A DNA stretch of 64,000 nt from Fimenecus sp052298855 (lineage in GTDB: Bacteria > Bacillota > Clostridia > Oscillospirales > Acutalibacteraceae): assembly GCA_052298855.1 (NCBI GenBank), contig DAVZXP010000006.1, forward strand, positions 62,001 through 126,000, written 5' to 3'. Of the stretch, positions 57,607-64,000 are shown piece after piece. Positions within the stretch are counted from its first letter, which is position 1, and each line of letters opens with the position of its first letter. The position numbers and the translations under genes were made by a program. The notes under the pieces were generated by a model that was not told the origin of the DNA, did not search any database, and saw only the letters and a program-made list of their open reading frames with translations.

Positions 57607-59247
57607 ATGGAGTGGAAAAAAGAATACGAAAAATGGCTTTCGTTCGACGTGGAAATCCGTGCGGAGCTTGAAAAAATAACCGATGAAAAAGAGCTTGAGG
57701 ACAGATTCTATAAAAGCCTTGAATTCGGAACAGGCGGACTGCGTGGAATAATGGGCGCAGGCGCAAACAGAATGAACAAATACACCGTCAGTAAGGCGAC
57801 AAAAGGACTTGCCGATTATCTCAACAATGAATTTCAAGGGGATAAAAGCGTCGTTATCGCTTATGACTCAAGAAATAATTCAAAACAGTTTTCTCTCTAT
57901 GCGGCAGAGGTGTTGACTTATAACAAAATCAAAGTCTATCTCTTTGATACGCTTATGCCGACTCCCGTGTTGTCATTTGCTGTTAAGTATCTTGATTGTA
58001 CTGCAGGTATCGTTATAACGGCGAGTCACAATCCAAAGGAATATAACGGGTATAAAATATATGACGAAAACGGTTGTCAACTTGTACCGCAGCTTGCAAA
58101 TAAGGTCATTTCCTATGTAAACGCTGTTTCGGATATTAGAAACGTCGAGCATACAGAGCTTTCAAAATCAGAAGCGGACGGACTTTTTGAATATGTCGGA
58201 AAGGATATTATTGACGCATTTATAAGTGCCGTTGAAACGCAATCGCTCTATCGTGAAAAATCAAGCCTTAAAATTGTATATACTCCGCTTCACGGAACGG
58301 GAAATATCCCTGTAAGAACGGTCTTGCGTGATTTTAATGTTTCGGTGGTAAAGGAGCAGGAGCTTCCCGACGGAAATTTCTCTACGGTGCGTTCTCCGAA
58401 TCCCGAGGAAAAGGATGCGCTCACACTCGGAATTGAACAGGCAAAAAGAGAAAACGCAGATATTGTACTCGGAACAGATCCCGATTGCGACAGAGTAGGT
58501 ACGGCTGTTCTACATAACGGAGAATATAGGCTCATTTCGGGTAATCAGATGGGCGCAATGATTGTTGATTTTGTGCTTTCGCATAAAAAGGACAGCCTTA
58601 ACAGCAAATCAACTCTTGTAAAAACGATTGTAACGAATGACCTCGGAGCAAATATAGCAAGAAGCTACGGCTTGAATATTGTGGAAACGCTTACGGGCTT
58701 TAAGTATATAGGCGACAGAATAAACGCTTACGAAAAATCAAAGGAAAATGAATTTGTGATAGGCTATGAAGAGAGCTACGGCTACCTTGTAGGTACGCAC
58801 GCAAGAGATAAGGATGCGGTTGTCGCTTCTATGCTAATTTGTGAAATGGCGGCTTATCATAAAAACAACGGCAGAACGCTTGTTGACGCACTTGAAAACC
58901 TATATGCAAAATACGGTTATTTCATAGACAGTCTTGATTCTTTTGTGTTAAAGGGAATTGACGGTATAAAGCGTATCAAAGAGCTTATGGATACCTTTAG
59001 AGCAGACGGAAAAGCAATGTTTGGCGGAATAAGTGAGGTTATCGATTATTCAAAGGGCGTAGGAGCTTTACCGAAAGAGAATGTTTTGAAGTTTGTCTTT
59101 AACGGCGGCACTTGGTTTGCGATAAGGCCCTCGGGCACAGAGCCAAAATTGAAAATATATTATTCGGTTTGTGAATCGGACAGAAACGAAGCGGAAAATA
59201 CGCTCAAAGCACTTAGAGATAAGCTGACGAGCGTTGTCGGAGGATAA
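57607..59247 (+). CDS. pgcA: Phosphoglucomutase/phosphomannomutase
   Basis: 546 residues, alpha-D-phosphohexomutase family. The active-site phosphoserine is in VITASHNPKEYNG (about 136-148). The metal loop is GTDPDCDRVG, the sugar-binding loop is GYEESYGYL, and the phosphate-binding loop is RPSGTEPKLKIYY. It interconverts hexose 1- and 6-phosphates. The N-terminal segment LEFGTGGLRGIMG is typical of the long PgcA-like group. It leads an operon with the NifU-like and GH38 genes, which links it to catabolism of released hexoses. Confidence 0.94.
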   Translation: MEWKKEYEKWLSFDVEIRAELEKITDEKELEDRFYKSLEFGTGGLRGIMGAGANRMNKYTVSKATKGLADYLNNEFQGDKSVVIAYDSRNNSKQFSLYAAEVLTYNKIKVYLFDTLMPTPVLSFAVKYLDCTAGIVITASHNPKEYNGYKIYDENGCQLVPQLANKVISYVNAVSDIRNVEHTELSKSEADGLFEYVGKDIIDAFISAVETQSLYREKSSLKIVYTPLHGTGNIPVRTVLRDFNVSVVKEQELPDGNFSTVRSPNPEEKDALTLGIEQAKRENADIVLGTDPDCDRVGTAVLHNGEYRLISGNQMGAMIVDFVLSHKKDSLNSKSTLVKTIVTNDLGANIARSYGLNIVETLTGFKYIGDRINAYEKSKENEFVIGYEESYGYLVGTHARDKDAVVASMLICEMAAYHKNNGRTLVDALENLYAKYGYFIDSLDSFVLKGIDGIKRIKELMDTFRADGKAMFGGISEVIDYSKGVGALPKENVLKFVFNGGTWFAIRPSGTEPKLKIYYSVCESDRNEAENTLKALRDKLTSVVGG

Positions 59248-59248
59248 A

Positions 59249-59482
59249 ATGAGAGATTACATACTTAATGTTATAAGCCCTAAAATTCAGGGGGACGGAG
59301 GCTGGGTTGAGTTTTCGTCCTTTGACGGCGAAACGCTTGAACTTATATTCAAGGGCGAGTGCTCAAAATGCTTGATACTTGAGCGATGTGTTGCTTGGAT
59401 TGAAAGCGAAATAAAAAAAGATCAAGGAATTGAAGTTGAAATTAAGGCTGTAAGAAAAAAGCCGTATTTTTGGGATAAGTAA
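59249..59482 (+). CDS. Stand-alone NifU-like domain protein
   Basis: 77 residues. IQGDGGWVEFSSFDGETLEL and FKGECSKC match the NifU C-terminal domain (usual pattern I-x-DGGD...GxCxxC), in which two Cys hold an Fe-S cluster for delivery. The usual CxGCP/S is CSKCL here, with a third Cys in LERCV. It starts one base after the pgcA stop and 11 bases before the GH38 gene, an odd place for an Fe-S scaffold. The start at 59249 follows GGAGGATAA. Confidence 0.8.
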   Translation: MRDYILNVISPKIQGDGGWVEFSSFDGETLELIFKGECSKCLILERCVAWIESEIKKDQGIEVEIKAVRKKPYFWDK

Positions 59483-59493
59483 GGAGAAAAGCT

Positions 59494-62427
59494 ATGGCAC
59501 ACATAAAGGTAGTCAGAAGAAGTATGCGCCCCGAGGAGTGGACGCAGCTTCGTTTCGGTTGGCTTAAAAGATATATAGTGCGTGATAAATACGAAATCGA
59601 CACCCTGCAGATCAGAGACGCAAGGCAGGTTTCGGAAATGAACTACGAATACTATTCCGATGAATACAGACCGCTGAAAAAGGGCGATATGTATTTCACT
59701 CCCGACGGTACGGCTTTTATAAAGGGAGACATTAAAGTGCCAGAGGCTTTAAGGGGAAAAGAGCTTTGGCTCACTCTTAAAACCGCTGCTGAAATTATAA
59801 TAAAGGTCAACGGCAAATATGTCGGCGGTGTTGACCCTAACAGAGACAGAGTGCTGCTTTCAGGCTATGTTGACAGCGATGAACTACATATTGAAATGCA
59901 GGGTTATAACCGTTCAAAGCCCGATGACGAGAGAAATCCGGAATCTTTATCGGTAAGGGGTTGCCGTCAGATTTTTGAGAGTGCTTACCTTGCTACTGTT
60001 GACCATGATGTGCTTGATTTGGTCTACGATTTTGAGGTGCTTTTGGATATTGCCGAAAGCGATTATTTCAATGAGGATTACAGGGCTTTTCTTAACCGTG
60101 AGCTTAACAATGCAATGAATTGTATATGCTTTGACGACGAAGAAAGCCTTACAGGCGTTAAAGAAGCGAAAGAGTATATTGAAAATGTAATTTATGCAAA
60201 CACAGATTACAAGGGAAACGGCGATGTGGCACTTGTCGCACATTCCCATCTTGACCTTGCGTATTATTGGCGAAGAATACACACCGTGCAGAAAAACCTG
60301 CGTACAATACTCATACAGCTGCGCTTGATGGATAGGTATCCCGAGTTCAAATATACTCACACGCAGGCATACACCTATGAAACGCTCGAAAAGTATTATC
60401 CCGATGTCTTTGAAGAGCTTAAAGAGAAAATTCGAAACGGTCAGTTTGAGCCTGTCGGCGGTATGTATGTTGAGCCTGACTGCAATATTCCTGCGGCTGA
60501 AAGCCTTATAAGACAATGCCTTTACGGACAAAAGTATTTCAGAGAGAAATTTGGTATAACTGTCAATAACTGTTGGCTTCCCGACGTGTTCGGAAACAGC
60601 TGGATTTTACCGCAGATACTTAAAAAAAGCGAAATTGATTATTTCGTTTCAAATAAGATGTCAACTTGGAATGACACAAACAGATTTCCGCATAACAACT
60701 TTATTTGGAAGGGCATCGATGCGAGCGAGGTATACGCTTGCGTTCCGCCGACTCATTTTATAACATGGAATATGCCCTCGCAAATTCAGGAGAATTGGGA
60801 AGCGTATCAAGACAAGAACACGGGCGGTCAAACTATGTCTATGTTTGGCTACGGAGACGGCGGCAGCGGTGTAACCGAGGAAATGCTTGAAATGATGAAG
60901 CGTTTTGATAAAATTTCCGCTATGCCGAAAACCGAGCATATTTCAGGCAAGGACTTTCTTGAAAAGAATTTCAAAAACAACGATAAGCTTGAAAAGTGGG
61001 ACGGCGAGCTTTACCTTGAAATGCACAGAGGCACATTTACTACAAAATCCGTGCTCAAGCAGTATAACCGCAGACTTGAATATAAAATACGTGAAGCGGA
61101 AATTATTTCTGTTTTGCGTTCGGCTTCGGGTGCTGAATATCCGTCAAAAACACTTGAAGAATGCTATAAAAAGCTTCTTATAAATCAATTTCACGATATT
61201 TTACCTGGCAGTCATATAAATCCCGTATATAAGGATGCGATTGCCGATTATGAGTGGGTTGACAAACAGCTTGATTTGATTATAAATTCAGGCGAAAAAT
61301 ACTTTAACTCCTTGAACTTTGACAGAAATTCCCTGACCTTTATCGAAGATGAAAACGGTAGAACAATAAGACACGGAAAAAACGGATTTTGGGCAATTCC
61401 GAAATTGTCCGCTTTGTCAAACGGAGATATAATCGACGAAACAACCGACGAATCGGATTGGATAACGCTCGGGGATTTTGTCGAAACGCCTTTTTATAGG
61501 ATTAAATTCAATCCCGACGGCAGTATGGCAAGCCTTTTTGATAAGGAAAACGACAGAGAATGGGTTGACGGCGAGTTCAATAAGCTCAAGGTCTACGAAG
61601 ATAACCCCGGTGTGTATGACGCTTGGGATATTCTTCCGAATTATAAAGACAAAGAGATTATTCCCGAACTCACAAAAGAACTTTGCTTACTCAATAAAGA
61701 CAGTGAGAGTGCGGAATTTACCGTTACCGTTAAAATCGGCGAAAGCAAATGGAAACGAATTATTCGACTTTTCCGCCGTTCGAGAGGAATAGAAATCGAA
61801 AACATTGTCGATTGGAAAGAACGCCGTAGGCTTGTAAAAGCACAGTATGATTGTAATGTCCTTACAAGAGAGGCTGTTTGCGACACAAGTGCAGGCTATA
61901 TTAAGCGGGAAACTCACTCAAACACTTCTTGGCAGAAAGCACGCTTTGAGGTTTGCTGTCATAAATGGGTTGACCTTGCAGAGCAGGGCGGCGGCGTTGC
62001 GCTCATAAACGAGGGCAAATACGGCGTAGGACTTTGTGAAAACTCAATGTCATTAAGCCTTTTGAGAGGAACGGTTCGCCCCGATATTGAAAGCGATATG
62101 GGTAAACACGATTTTTGCTATATGCTTATGCCTCATTCAGGCTCTTTCGTTGACGCTCAAATAAATAACAAGGCATTTGAATATAACGTTCCGCTTACAA
62201 AGGCGGATGTATCATGCGCTAACAAGTTTTCAGGCTTGTTCCTGCAGGCAATGAAGCGTTCTGAGGATGGGAAACACATTGTTGTAAGACTTTCGGAGCA
62301 GGACGGTAAGAGGGGAACGCTCAAATTCCCGAAGTCTGTTAGGGTTATGAATATGCTTGAGGACGTCCTTTATGAGAGCGATAAAATCGAGTACAAGCCG
62401 TTTGAAATATTGACAATCGGAATATAA
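59494..62427 (+). CDS. Alpha-mannosidase, GH38
   Basis: 977 residues. The catalytic domain (about 245-560) has the zinc motif AHSHLDLAYYW (His-x-Asp), the nucleophile Asp in WLPDVFGNSW, and the later zinc His in NQFHDILPG. The central helical and C-terminal beta domains follow. There is no signal peptide, so it is probably cytoplasmic and degrades imported mannosides or N-glycan fragments. It is co-transcribed with pgcA, consistent with feeding mannose into glycolysis. AAGGAG precedes the start. Confidence 0.92.
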   Translation: MAHIKVVRRSMRPEEWTQLRFGWLKRYIVRDKYEIDTLQIRDARQVSEMNYEYYSDEYRPLKKGDMYFTPDGTAFIKGDIKVPEALRGKELWLTLKTAAEIIIKVNGKYVGGVDPNRDRVLLSGYVDSDELHIEMQGYNRSKPDDERNPESLSVRGCRQIFESAYLATVDHDVLDLVYDFEVLLDIAESDYFNEDYRAFLNRELNNAMNCICFDDEESLTGVKEAKEYIENVIYANTDYKGNGDVALVAHSHLDLAYYWRRIHTVQKNLRTILIQLRLMDRYPEFKYTHTQAYTYETLEKYYPDVFEELKEKIRNGQFEPVGGMYVEPDCNIPAAESLIRQCLYGQKYFREKFGITVNNCWLPDVFGNSWILPQILKKSEIDYFVSNKMSTWNDTNRFPHNNFIWKGIDASEVYACVPPTHFITWNMPSQIQENWEAYQDKNTGGQTMSMFGYGDGGSGVTEEMLEMMKRFDKISAMPKTEHISGKDFLEKNFKNNDKLEKWDGELYLEMHRGTFTTKSVLKQYNRRLEYKIREAEIISVLRSASGAEYPSKTLEECYKKLLINQFHDILPGSHINPVYKDAIADYEWVDKQLDLIINSGEKYFNSLNFDRNSLTFIEDENGRTIRHGKNGFWAIPKLSALSNGDIIDETTDESDWITLGDFVETPFYRIKFNPDGSMASLFDKENDREWVDGEFNKLKVYEDNPGVYDAWDILPNYKDKEIIPELTKELCLLNKDSESAEFTVTVKIGESKWKRIIRLFRRSRGIEIENIVDWKERRRLVKAQYDCNVLTREAVCDTSAGYIKRETHSNTSWQKARFEVCCHKWVDLAEQGGGVALINEGKYGVGLCENSMSLSLLRGTVRPDIESDMGKHDFCYMLMPHSGSFVDAQINNKAFEYNVPLTKADVSCANKFSGLFLQAMKRSEDGKHIVVRLSEQDGKRGTLKFPKSVRVMNMLEDVLYESDKIEYKPFEILTIGI

Positions 62428-62434
62428 TTGCAAA

Positions 62435-62464
62435 GGCGGTCAAATTTTTGACCGCCTGTTTGTT
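62435..62464 (+). terminator. Terminator after the GH38 gene
   Basis: A 10-bp stem GGCGGTCAAA/TTTGACCGCC (62435-62444/62447-62456), followed by TGTTTGTTTT. Confidence 0.85.
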
Positions 62465-62485
62465 TTAATTTGTGCTATTTTACAC

Positions 62486-62514
62486 TTGCAAAATTATGTC
62501 GAATATAGTAATAT
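62486..62514 (+). promoter_or_regulatory. Promoter of xpt
   Basis: TTGCAA (62486-62491), 17 bp, TAATAT (62509-62514). The 40-base leader is too short for a purine riboswitch. Confidence 0.65.
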
Positions 62515-62553
62515 ACTAATATATTATTTTTGAAGCTTTGGGAGCAGGGAAAA

Positions 62554-63135
62554 ATGGAATTACTTGAGCAGAGAATTATTAAAGACGGCGTTGTTAAAAA
62601 AGGCAATGTCCTTAAGGTTGACAGCTTCCTTAATCATCAGATAGATATAGAGCTTTACTCTGAAATAGGTGCAGAATTTGCAAGACTATATAAAGATTGC
62701 GATGTTACTAAAATACTTACCATAGAGGCTTCGGGCATTGGTATAGCGTGTGTAACTGCGCAGTCTTTTAATAATATACCCGTTGTTTTTGCAAAGAAAA
62801 ATAAAACAACTAACCTTTCGGACGATGTTTATTCAAGCAAGGTTGTTTCTTTTACTCACGGCAGAGAATATGAAATAGTAGTTTCCAAAAGCTACATTAA
62901 GCCGGAGGACAGAATTCTTATAATCGACGACTTTCTTGCCAACGGTAAGGCTCTTGAGGGTCTTATCAAAATAATCAATCAGGCAGGCGCAACGGTTGTC
63001 GGTGCGGGAATTGTAATCGAAAAGGGCTTTCAGCCCGGAGGGGAAAACCTCAGAAAACAGGGTGTGCGTGTTGAATCGCTCGCTATCGTTGAGTCAATGA
63101 ATGACGAAACAGGGGAAATCGTCTTTAGACATTGA
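62554..63135 (+). CDS. xpt: Xanthine phosphoribosyltransferase
   Basis: 193 residues. The family N-terminus LLEQRIIKDGVVKKGNVLKVDSFLNHQ, IEASGIGIA, and the PRPP-binding loop ILIIDDFLANGKALEG (about 126-141) are clear. It converts xanthine plus PRPP to XMP in purine salvage. The start at 62554 follows GCAGGGA. The next gene encodes a nucleoside-binding lipoprotein, so the pair form a salvage-and-uptake unit. Confidence 0.95.
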   Translation: MELLEQRIIKDGVVKKGNVLKVDSFLNHQIDIELYSEIGAEFARLYKDCDVTKILTIEASGIGIACVTAQSFNNIPVVFAKKNKTTNLSDDVYSSKVVSFTHGREYEIVVSKSYIKPEDRILIIDDFLANGKALEGLIKIINQAGATVVGAGIVIEKGFQPGGENLRKQGVRVESLAIVESMNDETGEIVFRH

Positions 63136-63145
63136 TTTGTTAATA

Positions 63146-63172
63146 AACGGGGAGGCCCGTTAAAATATTTTT
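63146..63172 (+). terminator. Hairpin between xpt and the BMP gene
   Basis: A 6-bp stem AACGGG/CCCGTT (63146-63151/63156-63161) with a GAGG loop, then AAAATATTTTTT. It may reduce readthrough or protect the xpt mRNA end. Confidence 0.6.
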
Positions 63173-63185
63173 TGGAGGTCAAAAA

Positions 63186-64000
63186 ATGAAAAAGTTCACC
63201 AAAATTTTGGCACTTGCTCTCGTTGTTGCAATGATTTTCTCATTTGCTGCTTGCGGCGGTACCAAAGACGACAAAAAGGCTGTTAAAATCGGTCTTATCT
63301 GTCTTCACGATGAAAACTCAACTTACGATGCAAACTTCATCAACGCTCTCAAGGATGTTCAGAAGGAGCTCGGTCTTACAGACGATCAGGTTCTTATAAA
63401 GACAAACATCCCCGAAAACGATGCTTGCTACACCGCAGCTTCTGAGCTTGTTGAGGCAGGCTGTACTGCAATCTTTGCTGACTCCTTCGGTCACGAGACT
63501 TATGTTCTTCAGGCTGCTAAGGAATTCACAAACGTTCAGTTCTATCATGCAACAGGTACAATGGCTCACACAGAAAAGCTTGACAACTTCCACAATGCTT
63601 TCGCAAGCATTTACGAAGGCCGTTATCTTGCAGGTGTTGCTGCAGGCTTGAAGCTCAATGAAATGATCGCTTCAGGCAAAATCACAGCTGACAAGGCTGT
63701 TATCGGCTATGTTGGTGCTTTCCCGTACGCAGAGGTTAAATCAGGTTACACTTCATTCTATCTCGGCGCTCGTTCAGTTTGCCCGAGTGCAACAATGAAG
63801 GTTACATACACAAACTCTTGGTTTGATATCGCTCTTGAGCGTGAAGCTGCTCTCAAGCTTATCAACGACGGTTGTGTTCTTATTTCTCAGCACGCTGACT
63901 CTGAGGGTGCTCCGAAGGCTTGCGAAGAGAAGGGTGTTCCGAACGTTGCTTACAACGTAAACACAATTTCAATGGGACCGAACACAGCTATTATTTCTTC
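63186..64000 (+). CDS. BMP-family substrate-binding lipoprotein (partial)
   Basis: At least 271 residues; the end lies beyond the window. A lipoprotein signal with lipobox FAAC (about residues 20-23) is followed by a BMP/PnrA-type fold: GLICLHDENSTYDANFINAL, IFADSFGHE, FYHATGTMAHTEKLDNF, and YEGRYLAGVAAG. BMP proteins bind purine nucleosides for an ABC importer. The start at 63186 follows GGAGG. Codon choice is strongly biased to abundant codons, as in highly expressed genes. Position after xpt supports purine uptake. Confidence 0.9.
   Translation, partial: MKKFTKILALALVVAMIFSFAACGGTKDDKKAVKIGLICLHDENSTYDANFINALKDVQKELGLTDDQVLIKTNIPENDACYTAASELVEAGCTAIFADSFGHETYVLQAAKEFTNVQFYHATGTMAHTEKLDNFHNAFASIYEGRYLAGVAAGLKLNEMIASGKITADKAVIGYVGAFPYAEVKSGYTSFYLGARSVCPSATMKVTYTNSWFDIALEREAALKLINDGCVLISQHADSEGAPKACEEKGVPNVAYNVNTISMGPNTAIIS

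Noticed and set aside
62457..62553. Purine riboswitch before xpt
   Set aside because: The leader after the -10 box is only about 40 bases, and none of the purine-aptamer loop or stem patterns can be formed.
1..64000. tRNA, rRNA or complete insertion sequences
   Set aside because: No cloverleaf with a 3' acceptor, no rRNA segment and no transposase gene could be found on either strand by eye.

Overview
The window looks like chromosome of a spore-forming, anaerobic gut Firmicute of class Clostridia, probably Oscillospiraceae/Ruminococcaceae-like (inference; no 16S or tRNA gene is visible). Support comes from the end of spoIVB followed by spo0A, a pdaA-type cortex deacetylase, a T-box in front of valS, a typical Firmicute core-gene set, many sigma-A promoters of the TTGACA-N17-TAtAAT type, and several polysaccharide-degrading enzymes. 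Most genes are on the + strand in short, tightly spaced operons.

Layout. 1-8.1 kb: spoIVB (partial), spo0A, dusB (-), polA-rimI, a non-coding block of palindromic repeats and a MITE-like element, trmL (-), a 59-codon gene and pdaA. 8.1-16 kb: RNase P RNA, a small membrane protein, recD2, comFC, a membrane-anchored unknown, the T-box leader and valS, and a GtrA-like membrane protein. 16-25 kb: a long + strand run of tmk-like kinase, DUF2156 protein, GNAT, DJ-1/PfpI, 5-formyl-THF cyclo-ligase, mltG, a U32 protein, a GNAT_C-type acyltransferase and a class B PBP. 25-29 kb: potABCD polyamine importer (-). 29-34.5 kb: histidine phosphatase, then GH28 and GH2 beta-galactosidase (-). 34.6-37.6 kb: a Crp/Fnr regulator with a clear palindromic operator, then an SsuABC-like importer. 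37.6-39.9 kb: two tandem paralogues, each a membrane anchor plus a Cys/His zinc-binding-like tail, and a PucR/CdaR-type regulator. 40-44.5 kb: ftsE-ftsX, a coiled-coil M23 endopeptidase and an S41 protein whose catalytic Ser and Lys positions are Gly and Asn. 44.5-47.9 kb: an unknown gene, greA, and lysS fused to a C-terminal tRNA-binding domain.

48.0-52.4 kb is the most unusual region. Seven small, mutually unrelated genes (peptidase E-like, an IGGADGPTSIF-motif protein, GNAT, and four small unknowns), all on the + strand, are separated by six near-identical repeats of about 140-150 bp. Half-repeats cap both ends. Each repeat holds a terminator-like hairpin (A), a putative promoter (TTGTGC-N17-TAAGAT), and a second hairpin (B), so each unit reads promoter, hairpin B, gene, hairpin A. 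This resembles an integron cassette array or a modular island, but no integrase is in the window and the repeats do not match the attC consensus. It is the best candidate here for an undescribed system.

52.4-64 kb: a membrane-anchored endonuclease/exonuclease/phosphatase-fold protein, a LOG-family protein, an EFR1-type flavodoxin-ferredoxin, an AlkD-like glycosylase, GH36 alpha-galactosidase (-), phosphoglucomutase, a stand-alone NifU-like domain, GH38 alpha-mannosidase, xanthine phosphoribosyltransferase, and the start of a BMP-type nucleoside-binding lipoprotein. The two glycan-degrading regions (29.9-34.5 and 55.8-62.4 kb) suggest a plant- or host-glycan diet; the last two genes form a purine salvage unit.
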